Of a stretch of DNA of 64,000 nt, positions 27,069 through 34,415 are shown piece by piece. The translations under genes were made by a program, and so were the position numbers. Each line of letters begins with the position of its first letter. Positions within the stretch are counted from its first letter, which is position 1. This stretch comes from Eubacterium_B sp034180045 (GTDB taxonomy: Bacteria > Bacillota > Clostridia > Peptostreptococcales > Anaerovoracaceae). The stretch is taken from positions 23,380 to 87,379 of the forward strand of contig JAXFOY010000005.1 in NCBI GenBank assembly GCA_034180045.1, read 5' to 3'. The notes below the pieces were generated by a model that was given only the letters and a program-made list of their open reading frames with translations, was not told the DNA's origin and did not search any database.

Positions 27069-27908
27069 ATGGGAAATATAATAAAGATAGATAATTTGTT
27101 TTTTGAATATCCACAGGATGAGGGAGATACTCCCAAGCAAGCGATAAAAGGTCTTAGCCTTGAGATTGAAGAAGGCTCATTTACTGCGATTATAGGTCAA
27201 AACGGCTCGGGAAAGTCAACGCTTGCCAAAAATCTTAACGGACTGCTTTTGCCCAGCGAAGGCGCAGTTTACGTTGCCGGAATGGATACAAGAGATAGTG
27301 AACTTATATGGGATATAAGGCAGACTGCCGGAATGGTTTTTCAAAATCCGGATAATCAGCTCGTATCTGCCATAGTTGAAGACGACGTTGCCTTCGGTCC
27401 CGAAAATATCGGCATAGACCCTGTGGAAATCAGAGCTAGAGTCGACAGAGCGCTCGAGGCGGTAAAGATGGGAAAATACAAGCGTAAGGCGCCGCATCTG
27501 CTTTCGGGCGGTCAAAAACAGCGAATTGCTATAGCCGGTGTAGTAGCTATAAAACCCAGATGCATAATTTTTGATGAGCCGACGGCAATGCTTGATCCGC
27601 GAGGCCGCAAAGACATCATGGAAATCATCAAAACTTTGCACGATGAGGGGATAACTGTTATTCTCATCACACATTTTATGGATGAAGCTGTAAGGGCGGA
27701 TAGAGTGGTAATAATGGATAAGGGCGAAGTTTTGGTTGACGGAAGCCCTGAATATGTTTTTTCTCAGGATAAGCTGATAAAGTCAGCGAGGCTTGACGTG
27801 CCTATGGCGGCAGAGATTGCCATATATCTAAGAGAAAACGGAATAGATGTGCCACCGGATGTCGTTACCGCAGAAAGGCTAAAAGAATTCATATGTCAAT
27901 ACAAGTAA
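27069..27908 (+). CDS. ecfA1: Energy-coupling factor transporter ATPase EcfA1
   Basis: ABC ATPase of 279 residues in a group I or II ECF importer for vitamins or trace metals. Walker A is GQNGSGKST near 40-48, the signature is LSGGQKQR near 139, and Walker B is CIIFDEPTAMLDP. A C-terminal extension typical of EcfA paralogues follows. It overlaps ecfA2 by 16 bases and is the first gene of ecfA1-ecfA2-ecfT. No substrate-binding S component is adjacent, so this is likely the shared group II module serving several S components elsewhere. Confidence 0.93.
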   Translation: MGNIIKIDNLFFEYPQDEGDTPKQAIKGLSLEIEEGSFTAIIGQNGSGKSTLAKNLNGLLLPSEGAVYVAGMDTRDSELIWDIRQTAGMVFQNPDNQLVSAIVEDDVAFGPENIGIDPVEIRARVDRALEAVKMGKYKRKAPHLLSGGQKQRIAIAGVVAIKPRCIIFDEPTAMLDPRGRKDIMEIIKTLHDEGITVILITHFMDEAVRADRVVIMDKGEVLVDGSPEYVFSQDKLIKSARLDVPMAAEIAIYLRENGIDVPPDVVTAERLKEFICQYK

Positions 27909-28786
27909 AAAATTTAACACATATATATAGCAAAGGTATGCCTGATGAACAGCTTGCACTTGACAATGTCAGCTTTGAGATAGCAGACGGAGAGAAAATA
28001 GCTGTAATAGGACACACAGGCTCGGGAAAGTCAACCTTGATGCAGCACCTAAACGGTATAATAAAACCGAGCTCGGGACAGATAATCGTAGGAGATACGG
28101 ATATTACAAATCCCAACACGGTAATGCGTGATGTGAGGCGTAAAGTAGGCTTGGTGTTTCAATATCCGGAATACCAACTATTTGAAGAAAGTGTAATTCA
28201 AGACGTTGCCTTTGGTCCCAAAAACCTCGGATTATCCGGTGAAGAAATAGATATTAGAGTGAGAGAGGCTATTGAACTTGTAGGTCTTGACTATGATGAA
28301 ATAGGAAAGCGTTCACCTTTTGAGCTTTCAGGCGGTCAGAAAAGGCGTGTAGCTATCGCAGGTGTAATTGCGATGAGACCGGAAATTTTGATTTTGGATG
28401 AGCCGACGGCAGGGCTTGACCCGGGGGCTCATAAGGAGATTCTTAATATGATTGAGAAAATCCACGAAGCACAAAAAAATATAATAATATTTGTGAGTCA
28501 TAATATGACGGATGTAGCTGCGATTGCTGACCGCATTATAGTTATGGACGAAGGCAAAATTTTGATGATGGGAACACCAAAAGAAGTATTTTCTCAACAT
28601 GAACGTCTCAAAGCTTCAGACCTTGATGTGCCGCCTGTTACGGAACTTATGAATCAAATCGCGGCAGAAGGGGTTAATATCCCTAAGGATATTTTGAGTA
28701 TTGAGGATGCAAAGCGGGTACTTCTTGCGCATTTATTGACTGACAGTCATAATGTCAAGAATGCAGAAGGAGTAATAAATGATTAG
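27893..28786 (+). CDS. ecfA2: Energy-coupling factor transporter ATPase EcfA2
   Basis: Second ATPase of the heterodimer, 297 residues. Walker A is GHTGSGKST near 40-48, the signature ELSGGQKRR near 142 and Walker B ILILDEPTAGLDPG. It overlaps ecfA1 by 16 bases and ecfT by 8 bases, indicating translational coupling. The paralogues differ at the residue after the signature Gln, as is common for EcfA/EcfA' pairs. Confidence 0.93.
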   Translation: MSIQVKNLTHIYSKGMPDEQLALDNVSFEIADGEKIAVIGHTGSGKSTLMQHLNGIIKPSSGQIIVGDTDITNPNTVMRDVRRKVGLVFQYPEYQLFEESVIQDVAFGPKNLGLSGEEIDIRVREAIELVGLDYDEIGKRSPFELSGGQKRRVAIAGVIAMRPEILILDEPTAGLDPGAHKEILNMIEKIHEAQKNIIIFVSHNMTDVAAIADRIIVMDEGKILMMGTPKEVFSQHERLKASDLDVPPVTELMNQIAAEGVNIPKDILSIEDAKRVLLAHLLTDSHNVKNAEGVIND

Positions 28787-29579
28787 AGATATAACGCTGG
28801 GGCAATATTATTCATCCGATTCTGTACTGCACAGACTGGATCCTCGAACTAAAATAATAGCTACACTTCTGTTTATAATAGAGCTTTTTCTCGTTAAGAA
28901 TTTTGTCGGTTTTGCGATTTGCGGAGCGGCGCTCGCTTTCAGTATAATTGTTTCGAAGGTGCCGTTATCGTTTATTCTGAGGGGACTTAAGCCGATATTT
29001 ATGATTTTGGCGTTCACTTTCTTTCTTAATATTTTCATGATAGACGGACATGAAATCTTTAGATGGAAGTTTATCAAAATAACTACAGAAGGCATTTACC
29101 TTGCGGTATTTATGAGCTTGCGGTTGATTTTGCTGATTATAAGTTCTTCTATTTTGACGCTGACAACAAAGCCGATTGCGCTTACCGACGGTCTTGAAAA
29201 ATTGATGCATCCGTTTACAAAGCTGGGGCTTCCGTCGCATGAAATTGCGATGATGATGTCCATAGCGCTTAGGTTTATTCCGCTTTTACTGGATGAGACG
29301 GACAAAATTATGAAGGCGCAGCAGGCAAGAGGTGCCGACTTTGAGAGCGGGAATATACTGAAACGCGCCAAGTCTATGATTCCGATTCTGGTGCCGCTGT
29401 TCGTAAGTGCTTTTCGAATAGCTCAGGATTTGGCAATGGCAATGGAAGCAAGATGTTATAGGGGCGGTTCGGGTAGAACAAGGATGAACGAAATTAAATT
29501 TGATAAACTTGACTTTATGGCGATTGCAATTTGTATGATCTTTTTGGCGGTTGTCATTGCAGCGAGATATTTTATTTAG
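28779..29579 (+). CDS. ecfT: Energy-coupling factor transporter transmembrane protein EcfT
   Basis: Membrane scaffold of 266 residues with about five or six hydrophobic segments. Two Ala-Arg-Gly-type coupling motifs are present, QQARGADFE near 185 and EARCYRGG near 226, which contact the two ATPases. HRLDPRTK near the N terminus is a family hallmark. It is the last of the ecf genes; trmB follows after 9 bases and may be read from the same transcript. Confidence 0.93.
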   Translation: MIRDITLGQYYSSDSVLHRLDPRTKIIATLLFIIELFLVKNFVGFAICGAALAFSIIVSKVPLSFILRGLKPIFMILAFTFFLNIFMIDGHEIFRWKFIKITTEGIYLAVFMSLRLILLIISSSILTLTTKPIALTDGLEKLMHPFTKLGLPSHEIAMMMSIALRFIPLLLDETDKIMKAQQARGADFESGNILKRAKSMIPILVPLFVSAFRIAQDLAMAMEARCYRGGSGRTRMNEIKFDKLDFMAIAICMIFLAVVIAARYFI

Positions 29580-29588
29580 GTTAGATTG

Positions 29589-30278
29589 ATGAGACAGAGA
29601 AAAATCAAGGATATTGATGAAAAGCTACAGGAATTTGAAAATATTATAGTGCCGAATTCACAGGGGCGTGCGGGCTGCTGGAGAGAATCTTTTATTCTTG
29701 ACAGAAGTGATGCCGGACAGGTTGATGAAATTTTGAGTAAGTCACTATTCTTGGAGATAGGCTCAGGAAAAGGCAGATTCATCACAAGCTGTGCAGCACA
29801 GGATAAGGACGGTCTTTTTCTTGCAGCTGAAGGCTTATCAAGCGTTATAATTCGAGGCATGGTAAAGGCAAGAGAAGAAGAACTTTCCAACATTAGATTT
29901 ATAACATCGTATATTAACGATATGGATAGGGACTTTTCGGAGAATGAGCTTGACGGGATTTTTTTGAACTTCAGCGATCCTTGGCCTAAGGCAAGACATG
30001 CAAAGCGAAGACTGACACATAAAGACAGGCTCGTTCAGTATTTGAGAGCAATTAAAACCGGCGGATTTATAAGATTCAAAACAGATAATGACGATTTATT
30101 TGACTTTACCTTGGAGCAAATTGAGGAGTGCAGGGAGTCTGCCGCGTTTGATGTGACAGGGCTTACCCGGGATTTGCACAGCAGCCGGTTTCATGAGATG
30201 AGCCCGATGACCGAATACGAAATTAAGTTTTCCTCTCAGGGAAAGAATATCAATTTTGTTTGCTTACGCAAAAGATAG
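29589..30278 (+). CDS. trmB: tRNA (guanine-N7)-methyltransferase
   Basis: SAM-dependent enzyme making m7G46 in tRNA. The N-terminal segment MRQRKIKD, LEIGSGKGRF near 55-64 (SAM loop) and GIFLNFSDPWPKARHAKRRL near 125-144 are the TrmB signatures. The 229 residues match the family. ATG 29589 is used; an in-frame TTG lies one codon earlier. The ribosome site is weak, and the gene is probably coupled to ecfT upstream. tRNA-Gly follows 20 bases after the stop. Confidence 0.95.
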   Translation: MRQRKIKDIDEKLQEFENIIVPNSQGRAGCWRESFILDRSDAGQVDEILSKSLFLEIGSGKGRFITSCAAQDKDGLFLAAEGLSSVIIRGMVKAREEELSNIRFITSYINDMDRDFSENELDGIFLNFSDPWPKARHAKRRLTHKDRLVQYLRAIKTGGFIRFKTDNDDLFDFTLEQIEECRESAAFDVTGLTRDLHSSRFHEMSPMTEYEIKFSSQGKNINFVCLRKR

Positions 30279-30298
30279 GTGTATAATATATATTAGTT

Positions 30299-30372
30299 GC
30301 GGGCGTAGTTTAATGGTAAAACGCGAGCTTCCCAAGCTTGAATCGAGGGTTCGATTCCCTTCGCCCGCTCCA
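30299..30372 (+). tRNA. tRNA-Gly (anticodon CCC)
   Basis: A 74-base cloverleaf: acceptor GCGGGCG/CGCCCGC, D arm GTTT...AAAC, anticodon stem CGAGC/GCTTG with loop TTCCCAA, T arm with TTCGATT, and CCA encoded. Anticodon CCC reads GGG glycine codons. It stands alone between trmB and the dltC-like gene. Confidence 0.95.
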
Positions 30373-30394
30373 TGTTTTCAAATATCAATATAAG

Positions 30395-30416
30395 CGTGTA
30401 ATTCCGAGATTACACG
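30395..30416. other. Hairpin downstream of tRNA-Gly
   Basis: CGTGTAAT and its complement form an 8-bp stem around a 6-base loop. No T tract follows on either strand, so it is at most a weak terminator for the tRNA or for the minus-strand genes. Confidence 0.4.
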
Positions 30417-30459
30417 TAATTCTAAGATTCTATATAATGATAAAATATTTCCGAATTAT

Positions 30460-30723
30460 CTACTGAGAAACACATAGCGTACTGTTTTTCCGTAAATAAT
30501 CATTAACCAAGTCTTCAATACCTTCAACCGTTCTTAATTGCGTTCTGTCGATTCTTGTCGGTTGGATGATTATTCCGCAATCTTCCAGTCTCGAAAATAA
30601 TTCAATAAACGCTAAAGAATCAAGTAATCCGCTTTCTATCAAATCTATATTTTCTTCATAGACCCCTTCGTCCTCGCATATCTCATATAATAATTTCGGT
30701 ATGTCAATTACGGTATCTGTCAT
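30460..30723 (-). CDS. DltC-like D-alanyl carrier / acyl carrier protein
   Basis: Small acidic protein of 87 residues with the carrier-protein fold. GLLDSLAFIELFSRLED near 32-48 matches the DltC phosphopantetheine site GLLDSL, so the Ser of DSL should carry the arm. In the standard pathway DltA loads D-alanine on DltC for teichoic acid modification, but dltA, dltB and dltD are absent here. It is transcribed after a VanW gene 28 bases upstream. It may work with ligases elsewhere or belong to a different wall-modification route. Confidence 0.75.
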   Translation of the reverse strand: MTDTVIDIPKLLYEICEDEGVYEENIDLIESGLLDSLAFIELFSRLEDCGIIIQPTRIDRTQLRTVEGIEDLVNDYLRKNSTLCVSQ

Positions 30724-30751
30724 AATTTATATAAGCCCTTTCTCTTCTATT

Positions 30752-31588
30752 TCATATCAAGTTGTCTTCTCGGATTTGCTCTTTCGGTATTAGTGCATAA
30801 TCGTACATGACCTCAGAGTGATTGTCCAGTATGAGCTCTCTACGCAATTCTTCGTTTGATAATCTGTCAATTACAATTCTATATACTTGAGAATTTCTGA
30901 AATATTTGTCCCCTTCTCTTTTGAAATGGTGATTTTCCTCAATTAATTTATAGCGATAGGGATATTCTCGTTCACTTCTTAACTCGCCGCAGAGTTCTCC
31001 ATTTTCGCACCAAACAAGAATTTGTACATCTTGATTCGTATTATTTTTGAATCTGTAATCAACATTGTTATAAGAAACGGATGTACCTGTTCCAAACGGG
31101 ACTCTTCTTCTTTCGTCGGGGAATAAAGCATCGGAGTGATGATGCAATTCGGTTACATCTAACGGGCTGTTCAAAACCAACCAATGAATCATGTTTGCCA
31201 TTTGACATAGACCTCCGCCATAACCCGATGTCATGCCGTTTCTGCCTATCATCAGTCCTTCTTTATATCCGTATTTTTTGCCTATCGGGCCGACTGTGCT
31301 CCAGTAGGAAAAGCTCTCCCCCGGACGGATAATTAAACCGTTGATTTTATTACAGGCTATCATAATATTTGTTACTTTATTTTCTTGTAATTTCAAATCT
31401 ACCCCGTGCAGCCTCCTAATTAAAATAGAACTATGGCTTTTTACTATATGGGGCAATTCCTTATCAGAGAATGTTTTGGCGATTTTTTCTTTACTGACAG
31501 CGTTTTTGATATGCCTTACAATAATTTCTTTTTTTACGGAAATCTTATAAGTTGTCGGGCTTATATCACAAAAAAGCTTTCTTCCCAT
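30752..31588 (-). CDS. VanW family protein
   Basis: The 278-residue protein has the VanW core: NKINGLIIRPGESFSYWSTVGP near 95-115, GGGLCQMANMIHWLVLNSPLDVTELHHHS near 143-170 and SYNNVDYRFKNNT near 187. VanW proteins are linked to glycopeptide-resistance clusters and cell-wall or L,D-transpeptidase contexts, but their activity is unknown. No signal peptide is evident, so it may be cytoplasmic. It is the first gene of a two-gene unit with the DltC-like carrier. No vanA or vanH type genes are nearby, so resistance should not be inferred. Confidence 0.85.
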   Translation of the reverse strand: MGRKLFCDISPTTYKISVKKEIIVRHIKNAVSKEKIAKTFSDKELPHIVKSHSSILIRRLHGVDLKLQENKVTNIMIACNKINGLIIRPGESFSYWSTVGPIGKKYGYKEGLMIGRNGMTSGYGGGLCQMANMIHWLVLNSPLDVTELHHHSDALFPDERRRVPFGTGTSVSYNNVDYRFKNNTNQDVQILVWCENGELCGELRSEREYPYRYKLIEENHHFKREGDKYFRNSQVYRIVIDRLSNEELRRELILDNHSEVMYDYALIPKEQIREDNLI

Positions 31589-31634
31589 AGTTGTACTGTT
31601 TCTCCTGGCTCTAAGAATTATGAACTTTGTGATT

Positions 31635-31663
31635 ATTATAACATAATTACTATTAAATGTATA
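31635..31663 (-). promoter_or_regulatory. Promoter of the vanW-dltC-like unit
   Basis: On the minus strand TATACA (31663-31658) and TATAAT (31640-31635) are 17 bp apart. Transcription would start near 31628, about 40 bases before the VanW ATG. Confidence 0.6.
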
Positions 31664-31728
31664 GGCGTTTAATACTTTTCAGAATCAAAATGAAAAGCAT
31701 AAAATTTTGGATAAAATTATCACGAAAT

Positions 31729-31757
31729 TTGAATTGAATTTTTTCTGCTTTTATGAT
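31729..31757 (+). promoter_or_regulatory. Promoter of the rhodanese gene
   Basis: TTGAAT at 31729-31734 and TATGAT at 31752-31757 are 17 bp apart. A small CGTTG/CAACG hairpin lies in the leader before the start codon at 31852. Confidence 0.6.
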
Positions 31758-31851
31758 ATTACTATGTTAGCGATTCGTTGTTCATCAACGTTTACTTTTA
31801 ACAGTTTGCAATGTACTTTACAGTAATCAAATCGGATAGAGGACGATAAGT

Positions 31852-32163
31852 ATGAGTCTTTTCGGAAAGAATATTAATAAATACATAGAAAAATACAGAA
31901 ACGAAGAAAATATCACGCTTATTGATGTGAGAGAACCGGATGAGTTTTCGGTAGGAAGAATCCCCGGGAGCATCAATTTGCCGCTAAGTAATCTGGCTAG
32001 CGTGGAGTCAGCACTTACAGATAAGACCGCCAAGATTTATGTATACTGTAGAAGCGGAAGCCGCAGCGGTATGGCGGCAAAAGCCATGAAGGACATGGGT
32101 TATGAGAATGTGACAAACATAGGCGGAATACTTCGCTACAGGGGAGAAATAGACAGACGGTAA
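31852..32163 (+). CDS. Rhodanese-like domain protein
   Basis: Single-domain sulfurtransferase-like protein of 103 residues. IDVREPDEFSVGRIPGSINLPLS near 24-46 and the active-site loop YCRSGSRSG near 65-73 with catalytic Cys match short cytoplasmic rhodaneses (GlpE/PspE size, but no export signal). The family moves sulfane sulfur; the acceptor is unknown. It is read from its own promoter, 123 bases upstream of an alpha/beta hydrolase gene. Confidence 0.88.
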   Translation: MSLFGKNINKYIEKYRNEENITLIDVREPDEFSVGRIPGSINLPLSNLASVESALTDKTAKIYVYCRSGSRSGMAAKAMKDMGYENVTNIGGILRYRGEIDRR

Positions 32164-32286
32164 ACTGAGTTATCCGGCAGATATTTTTTCGCCGCAGATT
32201 GATAGATGAAGATATAGAGTTTTAGAAAATGAGTTAAAACCAAGTTAGGTTTTGCATATAGACAGATTTTTGAGGGGGAATGGCAT

Positions 32287-32970
32287 ATGAATATTCGTCT
32301 CAATTATAAACAAAAAGGGAAGGGAAAACCGTTGATACTCTTGCACGGGAACGGTGAGAACAACGGCTACTTTACAGCCCAAATCGAACATTTTGCAAGG
32401 AAGTATAGAGTGATTGCGGTTGATACCCGCGGACACGGCAAGTCGCCGCGTGGAAACGCGCCTTTTACAATTAGGCAGTTTGCTGACGATTTAGCGGACT
32501 TTATGAGGCAACACGCTATATCAAAGGCTAACATACTGGGATTTTCCGATGGCGGAAATACAGCACTTTGTTTTGCGATGAAATATCCGGAGCTTGTAGA
32601 TAAGCTGATTGTAGATGGGGCAAACCTCTATCCTGAAGGACTTAAGGGAATTGCACTGGTTCCTATAAGGATATGGCACAGTATAGTTGATTTATTTTCG
32701 AGTTTTAGCAGAAAAGTGCGTATTCATTCAGAAAAGCTGAGACTTGTTACCGGAGAGCCGTTTATAAAGGAGTCCGAACTTGGACATATCAAAGCTAAAA
32801 CTTTGGTTCTGGGCGGTACGCGTGATTTAATAAAAACCGAGCATACCAAGTTGATAAGCCGCTGCATACCTAAAGCTAAACTCTGTCTGATACCGGGTGA
32901 TCATTTTATTGCAGCAAAAAGACCTCGAATTTTCAATAAAGCTGTTCTGGATTTTCTTGAAGAGGACTAA
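32287..32970 (+). CDS. Alpha/beta hydrolase
   Basis: The 227-residue protein has an oxyanion loop LLHGNGENNGYF near 18-29, the nucleophile elbow GFSDGG with Ser near residue 86, and a C-terminal GDHFIAA whose His completes the triad; the acid is probably Asp in GGTRD near 179. The substrate cannot be inferred. GAGGGGGAA at 32273-32280 is a good ribosome site. An AAAACC/GGTTTT hairpin in the 123-base gap may separate it from the rhodanese gene. Confidence 0.85.
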   Translation: MNIRLNYKQKGKGKPLILLHGNGENNGYFTAQIEHFARKYRVIAVDTRGHGKSPRGNAPFTIRQFADDLADFMRQHAISKANILGFSDGGNTALCFAMKYPELVDKLIVDGANLYPEGLKGIALVPIRIWHSIVDLFSSFSRKVRIHSEKLRLVTGEPFIKESELGHIKAKTLVLGGTRDLIKTEHTKLISRCIPKAKLCLIPGDHFIAAKRPRIFNKAVLDFLEED

Positions 32971-32981
32971 AGCTTAATAAA

Positions 32982-33069
32982 AATAAAACCGCACTTGCTG
33001 CGAAGCTTACCTGTCATTAACACGATTTGAAGATGACGGATATTCATTGCACTCGTGCGGTTATTTATT
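32982..33069. other. Two-stem inverted-repeat element between convergent genes
   Basis: An outer stem AACCGCAC (32987-32994) with GTGCGGTT (33055-33062), extended by AATAA/TTATT, encloses a second stem CTGTCAT (33011-33017) with ATGACGG (33033-33039). It lies between the alpha/beta hydrolase and uppP stop codons. It could be an unusual bidirectional terminator or the trace of a small mobile repeat. Confidence 0.5.
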
Positions 33070-33081
33070 TAATATAATTAT

Positions 33082-33912
33082 TTATGCAAGAATAATCTTG
33101 AAATATACAATAACGATGATACCTAAAGCTATACGATACCAGCCAAATACTTTGAAGTCATGTTTCTTAACATAGGACATAAGCATTTTAATACAAGCAA
33201 GAGATACAGCAAATGCAACAAGTATACCGATTACTAAAATTAAAAACTCATGTGAGCTGAAGTGCAATCCGAATTTAAGAAGCTTGAGCAGGCTGGCGCC
33301 GAACATAACAGGAATCGCTAAGAAAAATGTGAACTCTGCCGCTATGGTGCGCTCTATTCCTATTATCAGTCCACCTATAATCGTAGACCCGGAGCGTGAT
33401 GTCCCGGGGAGCACTGCGGCGATAAGCTGAAAGGCTCCTATAATCAGGGCATCTTTGTACGAAATATCCCTAAGGCTTGTGATTCTAGGCTTTTTGTCTT
33501 TGTTCCTGGATTCGATATATATAAATGCCACTCCGACCAAAACCAGCATTATTGCAACAGTCATAGAGTTATACAAGTGCTTGTCTATCCAGTCGTCAAG
33601 CAAAATGCCCACGACCGCGGCAGGAAGGCAGGCAACGATTATTTTTACCCAAAGTTGCATTACATCATATCTAATGAACGGTTTTGACTTGACCTTCGTA
33701 TTGAATGGCCAAATTTTATTCCAAAAGTAGACGACAACTGCCAAAATCGCACCAAGCTGAACAACTACCAGGAAAAAATTCCAAAAATTCTCGGAAACCC
33801 TCATAGGGATTATGGATTTTAGAAGAATCAGGTGACCTGTACTGCTTATAGGCAGCCACTCGCTTATGCCTTCTACAATTCCATAAAGTATAGCCTTTAT
33901 TACTTCTATCAA
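33082..33912 (-). CDS. uppP: Undecaprenyl-diphosphatase
   Basis: Membrane phosphatase of the BacA/UppP family recycling undecaprenyl pyrophosphate for wall synthesis; it also confers basal bacitracin tolerance. About eight hydrophobic segments over 276 residues. EGISEWLPISSTGHLIL near 14-30 is the first signature with the (E/Q)ExxxE-like and SSTGH groups, and LPGTSRSGSTI near 180 is the second. TTG 33912 is the likely start: GGAGG lies 5 bases upstream and the product then begins at the family N terminus. Two upstream ATGs (33948, 33924) are in frame, but the second overlaps the ribosome site. Confidence 0.95.
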   Translation of the reverse strand: MIEVIKAILYGIVEGISEWLPISSTGHLILLKSIIPMRVSENFWNFFLVVVQLGAILAVVVYFWNKIWPFNTKVKSKPFIRYDVMQLWVKIIVACLPAAVVGILLDDWIDKHLYNSMTVAIMLVLVGVAFIYIESRNKDKKPRITSLRDISYKDALIIGAFQLIAAVLPGTSRSGSTIIGGLIIGIERTIAAEFTFFLAIPVMFGASLLKLLKFGLHFSSHEFLILVIGILVAFAVSLACIKMLMSYVKKHDFKVFGWYRIALGIIVIVYFKIILA

Positions 33913-34112
33913 AATTACCTCCATGCTTATATCCAAAATATTTTTCATATAGAAATTGCAAATTCATATAAAATTATAGACGAAAACTGCATCTCATTCA
34001 AGTTTTGCTTTTTCCGAGCTGTGCCGTAATCTATTTGTCATGGGCATATAAAGCAGATTTATAAGATTAAACAATTTTATCAACAAAAATTTATTTTTTA
34101 TAACAAAAAAGC

Positions 34113-34142
34113 TTGACTTCCTATGTAAGTGAGTGTTATGAT
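34113..34142 (+). promoter_or_regulatory. Promoter of the tyrosine leader / nhaC unit
   Basis: TTGACT at 34113-34118 and TATGAT at 34137-34142 are 18 bp apart. Transcription would start near 34149, giving a leader RNA of about 230 bases up to the attenuator terminator. Confidence 0.7.
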
Positions 34143-34174
34143 ATAAATAATTACTTTTGAAAGGAGCAATTAAA

Positions 34175-34267
34175 ATGACAATATGCCGTGATATGACTGA
34201 ACTTAACTTGAAGGACAAGCATTTTTCTTGCTGTCATCAAGAGTACTACTATTATTATATGAATTAG
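34175..34267 (+). CDS. Tyrosine-rich leader peptide of an attenuator
   Basis: A 30-codon frame begins at ATG 34175 with AAGGAG (34161-34166) 8 bases upstream, a spacing as good as that of the real genes nearby. Near its end lie five consecutive Tyr codons (TAC TAC TAT TAT TAT, 34244-34258), then Met, Asn and TAG. Such a run of one regulatory amino acid just before a terminator hairpin is the hallmark of ribosome-mediated attenuation (trp, his, leu and pheA leaders). Here the sensed signal would be charged tRNA-Tyr. The peptide itself (containing also CCH and other Cys) probably has no separate function. Confidence 0.8.
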   Translation: MTICRDMTELNLKDKHFSCCHQEYYYYYMN

Positions 34268-34379
34268 AGAGTCCTAAAGATATTTAGCGGCTCTGTTTGC
34301 ATTGTGTAAGGAGCCTCTAATAATCAATTTCGGATTTTGGTGAGCTTCTGACGATGCAAATAATCGTAAGAAGTTTTTT
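34268..34379 (+). promoter_or_regulatory. Attenuator: mutually exclusive leader hairpins
   Basis: Four pairings can be drawn. A: AGAG-CC (34268-34274, bulged T) with GGCTCT (34289-34294), closed by TAAA/TTTA. B: 34284-34294 with 34310-34320 (10 pairs including one G-U, one mismatch). C: TTTGCATTGT (34296-34305) with ACGATGCAAA (34351-34360), ten pairs. T: terminator 34345-34355 with 34363-34373. A excludes B, B traps the 5' strand of C in its loop, and C excludes T. A ribosome stalled on the Tyr codons leaves A free to form, so C forms and transcription continues. One that reaches the stop codon covers A, so B and then T form. Confidence 0.7.
34345..34379 (+). terminator. Attenuator terminator upstream of nhaC
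   Basis: An 11-position stem (one G-A mismatch) with a 7-base loop is followed by six T (34374-34379), 36 bases before the nhaC start codon. It is a premature terminator inside the leader, not the end of a gene. Confidence 0.85.
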
Positions 34380-34415
34380 ATTGCCTGAAGATGAGAAAGA
34401 TTAAAGGAGAATTAT

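Noticed and set aside
30752..31588. Vancomycin-resistance locus
   Set aside because: Only a VanW-family gene is present. No ligase, dehydrogenase, dipeptidase or VanRS-type genes lie nearby.
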